From: a virus
Length of the DNA stretch: 38,036 nucleotides
IMG/VR virus record: IMGVR_UViG_3300022932_000011
Span: 1 to 38,036 of that record
Reading direction: 5' to 3' (one strand)
Shown here: positions 8,779 through 17,587 of the stretch, in pieces
How the letters are laid out: each line of letters starts with the position of its first letter
How positions within the stretch are numbered: position 1 is the first letter of the stretch
Program-made: the position numbers and the translations under genes
The notes under the pieces: model-generated
The model's database searches: none
Told to the model about the DNA's origin: nothing
Seen by the model: only the letters and a program-made list of their open reading frames with translations

Positions 8779-10155
8779 ATGGCAAATACTCACCAAACAG
8801 ATAAAATGAATTTAGTACTACCAGATGTTGGTGTGCAAACAGGTCCTCAATGGAGTCAAGATCTTGACAATGCATTTGAGAAGATCGATGAGCATGATCA
8901 TTCCAGCGGCAAAGGTGTTAAGGTTCCAACCGCTGGACTAAACATCAATGACGATTTACCATTTAACTCCAATGATGCAATCTCATTGCGATCTACTCAA
9001 TTCACAAATCAAATATCTACATTACCTAATTCCGATATTCGAGCATTGTATGTAGCTTCTGGTAATTTGTATTTCAATAACAACTCTGGCGCTCCGATTC
9101 AACTTACTACTGGTACCAACATCAATACCGGAGCTTTGGCATTAAATATCTGGAGTTATCTTCCAATTAATACCAATACCACAATACCAGCAAACTCACC
9201 AGCTATTTACCTCGCAGTAAATACCGGATCTTCATCAAAGACAATAAATCTTCCATTAGCTAATTCAGTTACAGCTGGAAGATATTTCATTGTTAAAGAT
9301 AAAAATGGTTTGGCAGGAACTAATATCATTTATGTTAGTCCACAAGGAACAGATTCTATAGAAGGACTCACATCTTTCGTTGAACAAATCAATTACAACT
9401 ATGGTTCAACGATGTTTGTTTCTGATGGTGTTAGCAACTGGTCTACATTTAAACAACGTACTGATGCAGCTACTGGTGTGCAACAAGGTTCTATTCGTCT
9501 TGGTGGAGATCTTGCTGGTTCAGGATCAACTGCTAATGCACCACGAGTTGTTGATGCAACAGCTTCTGTAAAAGGCAAATTAGCATTAGGAGGTGATCTT
9601 AACGGAGATGGATCGTCATCCACAACTCCTACTATTGGTAAACTAACCGGTATTTCTGGCGCAGTTAGTCTTGGCAATACTCCATCAACGGCATCAAATT
9701 TCGGTGGTTTTAAACTCTCCGCTCCTTCTGCTCCTAATAGTTATTTCACTGGTATGTCAGTTCGTAATACCAGCAATTCCGGAAATGTTAATTTGGTTTG
9801 TTTAAGTTTAAATAATGAAGTTGAAATATCATCTACTGATACAGTTTCAATTCGTCGTGGTGGAGCCAAAGAAGAAGTTCATACCGTTACAACTACTTAT
9901 ACAGTAGATTCACGAGCAGGTTTTAAAGACAATATTATTCTTGTCAATCAAACAAATTCAAGTCAATTTATAATTACATTACCAGCTGTACCAAATAGAG
10001 TATTACAATTCAAAGATATTTCTGGTCAAGCTAACTTCGTATTAAACTGCGCAGGTAAAACAATAGACGGTTTGTTAGGTGGTCGTAGATTTTGGTCAAA
10101 CTATAATTCATGGAAACTCGTATCTGATAATAACTCTAACTGGTGGATACTTTAA
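8779..10155 (+). CDS. Tail fibre / adhesin with GGDL repeats
   Basis: A 458-residue fibre-like protein. The N-terminus has the IDEHDHSSGKG segment (about residues 36-46) found in many phage fibre N-terminal domains that attach to the virion. Two LGGDL...G...P..V units (RLGGDLAGSGSTANAPRV and LGGDLNGDGSSSTTPTI) sit mid-protein and are the same module repeated in the 582-residue fibre at 23515. The C-terminal part (VDSRAGFKDNIILVNQTNSS onward) is a beta domain ending in Trp-rich SNWWIL. The leader carries AAGGATATAGGAAA, identical to the leader of the 23515 gene. Confidence 0.75.
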   Translation: MANTHQTDKMNLVLPDVGVQTGPQWSQDLDNAFEKIDEHDHSSGKGVKVPTAGLNINDDLPFNSNDAISLRSTQFTNQISTLPNSDIRALYVASGNLYFNNNSGAPIQLTTGTNINTGALALNIWSYLPINTNTTIPANSPAIYLAVNTGSSSKTINLPLANSVTAGRYFIVKDKNGLAGTNIIYVSPQGTDSIEGLTSFVEQINYNYGSTMFVSDGVSNWSTFKQRTDAATGVQQGSIRLGGDLAGSGSTANAPRVVDATASVKGKLALGGDLNGDGSSSTTPTIGKLTGISGAVSLGNTPSTASNFGGFKLSAPSAPNSYFTGMSVRNTSNSGNVNLVCLSLNNEVEISSTDTVSIRRGGAKEEVHTVTTTYTVDSRAGFKDNIILVNQTNSSQFIITLPAVPNRVLQFKDISGQANFVLNCAGKTIDGLLGGRRFWSNYNSWKLVSDNNSNWWIL

Positions 10156-10173
10156 AGGAAATAGGAAATTAAT

Positions 10174-10974
10174 ATGGCAAAAAAAGCATCAATTTTATTT
10201 ACAGGTGGAGGCGGATGGACCGCTCCTGCAGGCGTTACATCCATTGAACTTACTATCGCAGGAGGAGGCGGTGGTGGAGCAGGCGGAAATATCGCTGCCA
10301 ATACTACTTCTATTCGTGCAATCGGAGGCGGTGGAGGTGGAGCTGCGATTGTTAACTACATCAATAACTTTCCAGTAGTTCCTGGTACAGCATATGCGAT
10401 TAACATCGGAGCAGGAGGAGCTGGCGGAGTTTATGTCGACGGTTCGGACGGTGGTACCTCTTCATTTGGAACTGTTATCGCGCAAGGTGGCTGTGGCGGA
10501 AAGAATTCCAATGCTAATCCTGCAGGTGGAACATGTCTTCCTGGTAAATATCGAATCTTTAATTTAAACTCCGTGTTTTATGACGGTATTGACGCAACTC
10601 CTGGAGCCGGAGGTCATGGTGGATATAACACCGTAGCTCCTGCTGCGATTGCAGAAGAAGGATGTGGTTGGTCAGTTTCATTCGGTGGTTCTGCAGGAGT
10701 ATTTGGTTCTGCATCAGGCAGCTATCTTGGAGGATCTGGAGGAGGAGGCGGTGGAGGCGCAAACTTTCCTGGCTGCACTGGAGGTGCAGGTGGAAGTGGT
10801 GGAAATGGAAATTCCGGAGGTTTAGGTGGTCCTGGAGGTAATGGTTCGCCAGGTGTTCTTTATGCCGCTGGTGGCGGTGGAGGCGCAGGAGGCGGAGCTG
10901 GAACTACAGGAGGAGCTGGATCAATCGGAGGTGCCGGAGCACCAGGTTTTGTTATCATCAGCTGGATAGAATAA
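10174..10974 (+). CDS. Glycine-rich adhesin-like tail protein
   Basis: A 266-residue protein about one third glycine. It opens with a WTAPAGVTSIELTIAGGGG segment (about residues 15-33), a known signature of phage glycine-rich fibre-tip domains, followed by many GGGG loops and a closing strand GAPGFVIISWIE. Such glycine-rich stretches form polyglycine-type helical bundles with exposed loops that bind receptors in T-even gp38-type adhesins. It lies next to the first fibre gene with a short gap, so it may be the fibre's tip. Cysteines (such as GGCGGK and EEGCGW) are unusual for the class. Confidence 0.65.
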   Translation: MAKKASILFTGGGGWTAPAGVTSIELTIAGGGGGGAGGNIAANTTSIRAIGGGGGGAAIVNYINNFPVVPGTAYAINIGAGGAGGVYVDGSDGGTSSFGTVIAQGGCGGKNSNANPAGGTCLPGKYRIFNLNSVFYDGIDATPGAGGHGGYNTVAPAAIAEEGCGWSVSFGGSAGVFGSASGSYLGGSGGGGGGGANFPGCTGGAGGSGGNGNSGGLGGPGGNGSPGVLYAAGGGGGAGGGAGTTGGAGSIGGAGAPGFVIISWIE

Positions 10975-10986
10975 TAAAGGAAAACA

Positions 10987-13900
10987 ATGGCATTACAAAA
11001 GCAAAAATTTGATGTTTCTCTTAACGGAACATTAGATACTAAAACAGATTCTAAAGCAGTTATACCTGGTAATTTCCTTGAGCTTACTAATGCCGTTTTT
11101 ACTAAACCAGGTGCATTAGTTAAACGCAATGGTTTAGATCAGTTATCACAAACTATTGATTACAGTGATGGTAAGATTATACAAGGTCAAGCGTTATCAC
11201 GTTTTCAAGATCAGTTATTACTCTTTACCGGCAGCGAAGCATATAGCTATTTACCACACAATAGCAAATGGACTAGTAAAGGTGCAGTAAGTTCTATTAT
11301 CAATAACAGTTTTCAAGTTATAAGAAATTCATTTACTCAATCTAATCCTGATCGTAATGTTCTTAATAACGTCGAGTGTTACGCCTGGGAAGATTCACGT
11401 GGTGGTATTCGTTATTCCATCGTAGATAAAATCTCTGGCAACTTCATTGTAGCAGATAAATTACTAGCAACTACAGCAAAGCAACCTAAAGTTCTTGTGA
11501 TGAGCGATCATTTCTTGATATTATATGCAATCGATAATGTTATAAACTATTCACGTATTTATCTTAATGCTTTATCAATAGATCCTGTATTAGAATCTTT
11601 GACAAATAATTATAGCGGCAAGAAATATGATGCCTGTGTTTCTAATAACGTTTTGTATCTTGCTTATTCTGCAGCGAAATCAGAGGCTCATGTTATTTCA
11701 TTAAGCAATAATAATGTTTTTCAATTAACCTTCGGCGGTTCAAACGGAACTGATACAACTAAAATCGGTGTTACACCTCATCCTATTGATGGATGTTTGA
11801 TATCTTATGTTAACGATCTAACTAATACTTTAAATCTGGTTATTGCTACAGCATCATCGGCATCAACTCAAACTGTTAATCAAGATATTGAATTAAATAG
11901 AATAAGAAATATCGCTTTAATACATGATGGCTTACCATTTACTGATCAATATAATCTCAAGATTTTTTTTGAATTTGAAGCTAATGTAAATAATCCAACT
12001 ATTCAATATTGTCGTGTTGCTAATTTACAGGTTAATAGCACATCTAATTCAGGTCTTAATGGAGTTGTATTGAAAAAAGGTATTGGTTTATATTCTAAAC
12101 CATGGAATCATAATCTTAAAACTTATATTACTTGTATTCATGCCAGTGAATTTCAACCTACTTACTTTTTAATGAGTGATGAATTAAAAGTAGTTTCAAA
12201 AGCAAATCAAAATCAATCCGGAGGCTTAAGAAATTTCCAGCTTTGTGAAGCGCCTAATGAATCCAACGGTATTCTTTCAATTCCAACATTGAAAAAAGGT
12301 AAATTAGAATCAGAAGATAAGACAATCTTTTCACCTCTTGGTGTTGTGCGATCTTCTTTTGACTTCGTAAGTCCTAATCACTTCCTATCAGCGAGTATAA
12401 ATGATAATCTTTATGTCGTCGGTGGTGTTCTTCAAAACTATGACGGTAATAAATTTACCGAAGCAGGCTTTCATCTTTATCCAGAAGCTATTGAAATTAA
12501 TTCCGATAAATTTTCTTCTGCTATTCTCGCTGTTGGTACCTCAACAGCGGCACAAATATCAGAAATAGTTTTTGCCAATAGCAGCAGAATAGTTCCTGGC
12601 AGTTATTTCACCGCCTCTGGTGCTGAAAATGCTATTCAATATTATTTCTGGTTCAAGGTCGATGGCATTGGAAACGATCCTAATATCGAAAACATGATTG
12701 GTATTCCTGTAATATTGCAATCCTTTTTCACTGCAGATGAGGTAGCAGAAGCAGCAAGACTATCTATTGCATCGTTATTGGAATTTTCCACAACACGAAT
12801 TAACAATAAACTTATTATAGCTAATACCAGTAATGGAAATTCCGATGGTGTTCTTATTGGTAATATGAATTCAGGTAATGTACAACCAGGTACATATCAA
12901 TACGTATGTCTTTGGAAATATGTAGACAATGCAGGACGTATTCATCGTTCAGCCACCTCTCTTCCTGTTACCAAGATATTAAATCAAACAGGATCCATTT
13001 CTATAACCGTACCACTACTATCGCCAACAGCAAAAGATAATGTTGTGTTAGAGGTTTATAGAACAGAAAATCTCGGACAACAGTTTCGTCGTATTACACC
13101 GTTATTGAATCCGGTATTTAATATCCAAAATAATAATCCTGATTATACATCCATCAGTTTCATTGATATCTATTCAGATAATGATCTTATTGCAAATGAG
13201 TTATTATATAATACTGGTTTTGTTCTTGATAACGATTCTCCTCCACCTTGCTCTCTTATAGCTAATTATAAAAACAGATTGTTTATCGCTGGTTTGGATG
13301 AAAAGAACTTAATTCAATATACTAAAATCATTGATCCTGGTGAGAAAAGCTTTATCGCAGGTTTCAGTGATGCATTGTATATTGAATTAAATACCGAAGG
13401 CGGCGAGATTACAGCTCTTGCTGGTATGGATGATAAACTTATCATCTTTAAAGAAACTCAAATCTATTACATCTCTGGTGATGGTCCAAACAATACCGGC
13501 ATTGGTGAATTTAGTGAACCACAGTTAATCTCTACTGACGTTGGTTGTAGTAATGCAAACTCCGTGGTATTAACTCCAAATGGTTTATTGTTTAAATCTC
13601 CAAAAGGTATTTATATCCTTGGTCGTGGTTTGGAAGTTCAATATATCGGAGCACCAGTTGAACGTTATAATTCACTGACAATCAGTTCTTCTATACTACT
13701 TAATGAACAAAATCAAGTCCGCTTCCTAACAGAAGATGGTGTTGCCTTGGTTTATGATTATTATGTACAGAAATGGACTACATTTAGTAATTATTCTGGC
13801 ACTGATTGTGAAAACTATCAAGGAGTCTTTCATCTCCTTCGTGCTGATGGCAAGGTTATGAAAGAAAACAAAATCTGGAAAGATCAAACTGATAATGGTT

Positions 13901-14352
13901 ATCAACATATTCCATTGAGCTTTGAAACGGCTAACATCGCTACCGCTGGTATTCTTGGCTTTCAAAGAATTTACCGCGCCATGATGTTAGGAGAATATCT
14001 TGGACCTCATAAAATTAAAATGAGCTTTGCTTATGATTACTCACCAATCTTTGTTGATGTTGTAGTTTTTGATGCCGCATCAACATTAGGTCAAAATACC
14101 TATGGATCCGTAAGTCCATACGGTTCAGAACCTATTTATGGCGGCAGTTTTAATCCATATTTCTTTAGAACTCATTTAGATCAGCAAAAATGCACATCTA
14201 TTCGCATTAAGGTAGAAGATATTCAAGAATATTTACCAAGTCAAACAGAGAATTTTAATGAAGGTTTTTCGATCTCTGGACTGACATTAGAATTTGGTAT
14301 CAAATCTGGTAATCTTAAAACATCTTTCAATAAAACTCTAGGATCTAAATAA
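10987..14352 (+). CDS. Tail nozzle / tubular-B-like (DNA stabilisation) protein
   Basis: A 1121-residue protein, the largest here. The N-terminus (DTKTDSKAVIPGNFLELTNA, about 17-36, then KPGALVKRNG) matches the start of podovirus proteins that play the P22 gp10 / T7 gp12 role, closing the tail below the adaptor. Later segments (ITALAGMDDKLIIFKETQIY, LLFKSPKGIYILGRG and DGVALVYDYYVQKWTTFSNY) are the beta-propeller-like blades typical of this group. It is longer than P22 gp10 (about 470) or T7 gp12 (about 800), so it probably has inserted domains in residues 150-560. The stop overlaps the next start (TAATG). Confidence 0.7.
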   Translation: MALQKQKFDVSLNGTLDTKTDSKAVIPGNFLELTNAVFTKPGALVKRNGLDQLSQTIDYSDGKIIQGQALSRFQDQLLLFTGSEAYSYLPHNSKWTSKGAVSSIINNSFQVIRNSFTQSNPDRNVLNNVECYAWEDSRGGIRYSIVDKISGNFIVADKLLATTAKQPKVLVMSDHFLILYAIDNVINYSRIYLNALSIDPVLESLTNNYSGKKYDACVSNNVLYLAYSAAKSEAHVISLSNNNVFQLTFGGSNGTDTTKIGVTPHPIDGCLISYVNDLTNTLNLVIATASSASTQTVNQDIELNRIRNIALIHDGLPFTDQYNLKIFFEFEANVNNPTIQYCRVANLQVNSTSNSGLNGVVLKKGIGLYSKPWNHNLKTYITCIHASEFQPTYFLMSDELKVVSKANQNQSGGLRNFQLCEAPNESNGILSIPTLKKGKLESEDKTIFSPLGVVRSSFDFVSPNHFLSASINDNLYVVGGVLQNYDGNKFTEAGFHLYPEAIEINSDKFSSAILAVGTSTAAQISEIVFANSSRIVPGSYFTASGAENAIQYYFWFKVDGIGNDPNIENMIGIPVILQSFFTADEVAEAARLSIASLLEFSTTRINNKLIIANTSNGNSDGVLIGNMNSGNVQPGTYQYVCLWKYVDNAGRIHRSATSLPVTKILNQTGSISITVPLLSPTAKDNVVLEVYRTENLGQQFRRITPLLNPVFNIQNNNPDYTSISFIDIYSDNDLIANELLYNTGFVLDNDSPPPCSLIANYKNRLFIAGLDEKNLIQYTKIIDPGEKSFIAGFSDALYIELNTEGGEITALAGMDDKLIIFKETQIYYISGDGPNNTGIGEFSEPQLISTDVGCSNANSVVLTPNGLLFKSPKGIYILGRGLEVQYIGAPVERYNSLTISSSILLNEQNQVRFLTEDGVALVYDYYVQKWTTFSNYSGTDCENYQGVFHLLRADGKVMKENKIWKDQTDNGYQHIPLSFETANIATAGILGFQRIYRAMMLGEYLGPHKIKMSFAYDYSPIFVDVVVFDAASTLGQNTYGSVSPYGSEPIYGGSFNPYFFRTHLDQQKCTSIRIKVEDIQEYLPSQTENFNEGFSISGLTLEFGIKSGNLKTSFNKTLGSK

Positions 14353-14762
14353 TGGAAATAGAATTAAAATTACGTAAAGCAGATTTAACAAAAGATCTTA
14401 AAACAATTAATCGTTGGTATAATGATTGGAAGATGAATAGCGTCGCAGATTGGTATTTTCCAGAAGATGTCTTTATTATTGATGGAGTTATTTGCGCATC
14501 ATACTATAAGACTAATTCTAAAATCGCATATATGGAAAACGTTATATCTAATCCTGATTGTCCAAGCGAAATTCGTAAAGCAGGTCTTGGACTTATTGGA
14601 GATTATATTTTTAAACAAGCCAAATCAGATGGTTTTAAAGTTGTTATTGGTTGGACTGATAATAACTCTGTTTCAAAAACATCACAGGAACACGGTATGA
14701 TTATTTCAAAACATCAATATGCATTTATGATAAAGAACTTAAACGATAAAGGAGATAAATAA
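14352..14762 (+). CDS. GNAT-like acetyltransferase, second copy
   Basis: A 136-residue protein with GNAT layout: a strand region with YMENVISNP, then SEIRKAGLGLIGDYIFKQAK (the acetyl-CoA loop and helix), then FKVVIGWTDNNSVSKTSQEH, which resembles the 'N..a...yek.GF' motif B. It is embedded in the tail operon, with one-base TAATG overlaps at both ends, so it is made in step with virion proteins. GNAT genes in this position occur in other podoviruses without known substrate. It shares little sequence with the GNAT at 85-564, so it is not a recent duplicate. Confidence 0.65.
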   Translation: MEIELKLRKADLTKDLKTINRWYNDWKMNSVADWYFPEDVFIIDGVICASYYKTNSKIAYMENVISNPDCPSEIRKAGLGLIGDYIFKQAKSDGFKVVIGWTDNNSVSKTSQEHGMIISKHQYAFMIKNLNDKGDK

Positions 14763-17566
14763 TGAGTGGAGTAGCACATTCCGTTTTTGGTACCGGTGAA
14801 TATGAACCAGAACAACGACAAATTCAAAGTGATCAATTTGTCGGAGAAAAGGTCGATGCAGGCTATGATGCTGCACGTGCAAATTTAAATGATCGTCAAG
14901 GAACAATAGACAATCGTCAAGGTCCAACAGCTCAAGCTGCTCAAACTGATTTAAGTCAATTATATAAAGCACAGTTGCAAAATGCTCAAACTGCCTCTGC
15001 TGCTGGAGTTAATCTTTCTCCTGCAGAACGAGTTGGTCAAGTTAATATCGGTAATGTTTCACAAGCACAAGGAGCTCAACTAGGTGCAGCGGCACAAGCA
15101 ACAGCAGCTCAACTTAATAGTCAAGATGCACAGTTCCGCAATAACCAAGTTGCATTAAGTAATCAACTAACTAATCAAATGAACGGACAAGGTCCTTCGC
15201 TTGCTGGCAATCAATATCAAGAAGCGCAAGAACGAAACCTCGCCGGACAAATGGGCGCAGCAGCTGCGCTCGGTGGTCGTAATGCTGGTCTTCAACAACG
15301 TCAACTGGCAATGAGCGCCGCTCAACAAGGTCAAGCTACTGCGCGAGATGTTGCTAATATCAGAACTCAAGAACAACTTGCCGCAACACAACAACTTGCT
15401 GGCGTATCTGCACAAGGTCGTGATCAAGATATTAATCTTGCTTCACAAAATGCTCAACTACAACAACAAGCTGCATTGGCTAATCAAGGAGCTACTAATC
15501 AATTTGGTTTAACACAAGCTCAAATGGCTCAACAAAATAGTCAGTTCAACGCTGGTGCACTTAATGCTCGTCAATCAGAACAAGCTCAATTAAATCAACA
15601 AGCTAATTTAGCTAACCAAGCTGCTGGTAATTCATTTGCTCTTCAACAAGGTCAAATGAGTCAGCAAAACAATCAGTTCAATGCCGGCGCACAAAACCAA
15701 GCGTTCCTTCAAAATGCTCAATTACAAGCAGCTAATGAAGCTAATTACGGTAGCCAATACAATCAAACTCTTGGACAAAATACACAAAATCAACAAGGTG
15801 TTAATTTAGCCAATCAACAAGCTACATTGCAACAACAACAACAAAACGATGCAATGAGTCAATTCTATCAGCAACAAATTCTTGGTCAAAATACTGAACA
15901 AGCTAATCGTGCTATGGCATTGGAGCAAATGAAAACCGAGCAAGATAATGCTCGTATTCAATCAGAACAAGCTGCTTATGAAGCTTCACGTGGAGCTCTT
16001 GGTTCTACAGTCGGTTCATTTGCAGGCGCTGGTGCTGGTGGTGTTGCAGGTGCCGCTGCTTCTTCAGATAGCCGTGGTAAATCAGGAATTAAATCTGGTG
16101 ATGAAAAGATTAAAGATTTCTTTTCTAATTATAAGAAAAATAATAACGCTAATTCAACAAGTCTTTTAAGCTCTTCACCGGCTGAAAAAAAAAATAAGAT
16201 TGATCCGATAACTCCTGCTCCAGTTGTTCCAGCTGGAGGTGTAAATACAGTTTTTAGTCCTCCTTCTGTAACTCCAGCTGCTCCGGTAGTTGCTGGACAA
16301 GGATCAACAGTTGTTGTTCAAGCTCCTGCTCCAGTTACACCTACAACCACTACTCCAGTAGCTCCAGCTCCGGCTGTTCCTGCTCCTAGCACACCTTCTT
16401 CCTCATCATCTGAATCAGAAAGACAAAAGAAAGATGATGAACGATGGAAAGCTATTCTAAAAGGATATCAAAATCAACAACCAGCTGCAGCAAGTGGTTT
16501 TGGTGGATCATTAATCGGTGGTATTGGAACTGGTATGAGTCTTGTAGATAAAGTAAGAGAAGGAAGAGGAAATTCTAGCTCACAAAAGATCGCAGCTCAA
16601 ACTCATCAAGCTCGTGTTCGTGAAATTCAAAATAATAATGCTAACAATGTTATGATGCGTCCAAACGCAGCACTAACAACTGGCATGACTCAACAAGAGA
16701 TTAATGCCGCTACTGCTAATATGCCAGTAGTTCAAAACAATCAAACTCCAGGTATTCCTGTGTCAACAGCTGGTATGCGAGTTGCTCCTCCAATAGCAAG
16801 CTCGGATATTAAATCTAAAACAGATATTACATCTTCTTCACCTGCTGGAGCAAAGACAGGAATTAGTTCTGGTGATATGAAAATCGGAAATTTCTTTTCA
16901 TCTCTTCGTGGTAATAATATGGCGACTGATGATACTCCGATTATGTATGATAAATTCAACGGTGCAGGCTCAATGGATGTTCGTGGATCGATGCAAAATC
17001 ATAGTAATACTGCAACTGCTTATCAAACTAATCCAGCAAATTATTCCGATCATCCTGGATCTAATTATCGAGGTCCAGCTGGAGTAGCTGCAGGTGGTCC
17101 AGTAGCTAGTAATAATCCTGCAAACTATGCAGGTCCAAAGATTGGCTCTGATGTTTCTGCAGGCTCAATATCTGGTGCAGGAGAAATGTTTGGTCAAGGT
17201 CTTGCAGGACTTGCAATGAGTGATAAAAACACCAAGAAAGATATCAAAACTGCTATTGATAATCAGGTCGGTGATTTTATGGATAACCTTCACGCTTATG
17301 AATATCAATACAAAGATCCAAACAAGCCAGGAGCTGGCGAAGGAAGATTTGTCTCACCAATGGCACAAGAATTAGAACAAACTGAAATAGGTAAATCAGC
17401 TGTTATTGAAACTCCTGAAGGTAAAATCGTGGACTATGGCAAATTATCTGGTGCGATGTTAGCTGGTATTGCTTATCTTAATGAGCGCATGAATAATGTC
17501 GAAGGCAAACCAAATAAACCAGTGATGGATATTCCTGAAGAAGATCTATTAAAAACAAATAAATAA
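14762..17566 (+). CDS. Q/A-rich ejection (internal virion) protein with C-terminal S74-type chaperone domain
   Basis: A 934-residue protein. Residues 1-410 are Gln/Ala/Asn-rich helix with a 44-residue tandem repeat (231-274, 275-318 and a partial third from 319). A Gly-rich segment (415-433), a Pro/Thr linker (480-545) and a Gly/Asn region follow. The C-terminus (820-910: SDKNTKKDI, PMAQELEQTEIG, VDYGKLSGAMLAGIAYLNER) matches the peptidase S74 / intramolecular chaperone pattern, with a possible Ser-Lys pair S820/K825. Two partial look-alikes of its opening occur at 435-459 and 681-717. It lies first of three large proteins where podoviruses encode DNA-ejection proteins. An A10 run at 16185-16194 could allow slippage to a roughly 480-residue form. 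Confidence 0.75.
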   Translation: MSGVAHSVFGTGEYEPEQRQIQSDQFVGEKVDAGYDAARANLNDRQGTIDNRQGPTAQAAQTDLSQLYKAQLQNAQTASAAGVNLSPAERVGQVNIGNVSQAQGAQLGAAAQATAAQLNSQDAQFRNNQVALSNQLTNQMNGQGPSLAGNQYQEAQERNLAGQMGAAAALGGRNAGLQQRQLAMSAAQQGQATARDVANIRTQEQLAATQQLAGVSAQGRDQDINLASQNAQLQQQAALANQGATNQFGLTQAQMAQQNSQFNAGALNARQSEQAQLNQQANLANQAAGNSFALQQGQMSQQNNQFNAGAQNQAFLQNAQLQAANEANYGSQYNQTLGQNTQNQQGVNLANQQATLQQQQQNDAMSQFYQQQILGQNTEQANRAMALEQMKTEQDNARIQSEQAAYEASRGALGSTVGSFAGAGAGGVAGAAASSDSRGKSGIKSGDEKIKDFFSNYKKNNNANSTSLLSSSPAEKKNKIDPITPAPVVPAGGVNTVFSPPSVTPAAPVVAGQGSTVVVQAPAPVTPTTTTPVAPAPAVPAPSTPSSSSSESERQKKDDERWKAILKGYQNQQPAAASGFGGSLIGGIGTGMSLVDKVREGRGNSSSQKIAAQTHQARVREIQNNNANNVMMRPNAALTTGMTQQEINAATANMPVVQNNQTPGIPVSTAGMRVAPPIASSDIKSKTDITSSSPAGAKTGISSGDMKIGNFFSSLRGNNMATDDTPIMYDKFNGAGSMDVRGSMQNHSNTATAYQTNPANYSDHPGSNYRGPAGVAAGGPVASNNPANYAGPKIGSDVSAGSISGAGEMFGQGLAGLAMSDKNTKKDIKTAIDNQVGDFMDNLHAYEYQYKDPNKPGAGEGRFVSPMAQELEQTEIGKSAVIETPEGKIVDYGKLSGAMLAGIAYLNERMNNVEGKPNKPVMDIPEEDLLKTNK
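15452..15715 (+). repeat. 132-bp in-frame tandem repeat in the ejection protein
   Basis: Two copies of a 44-residue unit (15452-15583 and 15584-15715), each running AQL.QQA.LANQ to QQN.QFNAGA, followed by a diverged third start at 15716 (AQLQAANEANYGSQYN). The nucleotide copies are diverged at synonymous sites, so the protein repeat is older than a simple assembly or slippage artefact. Confidence 0.8.
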
Positions 17567-17587
17567 CGGAAAAAAAGGCATATAATC

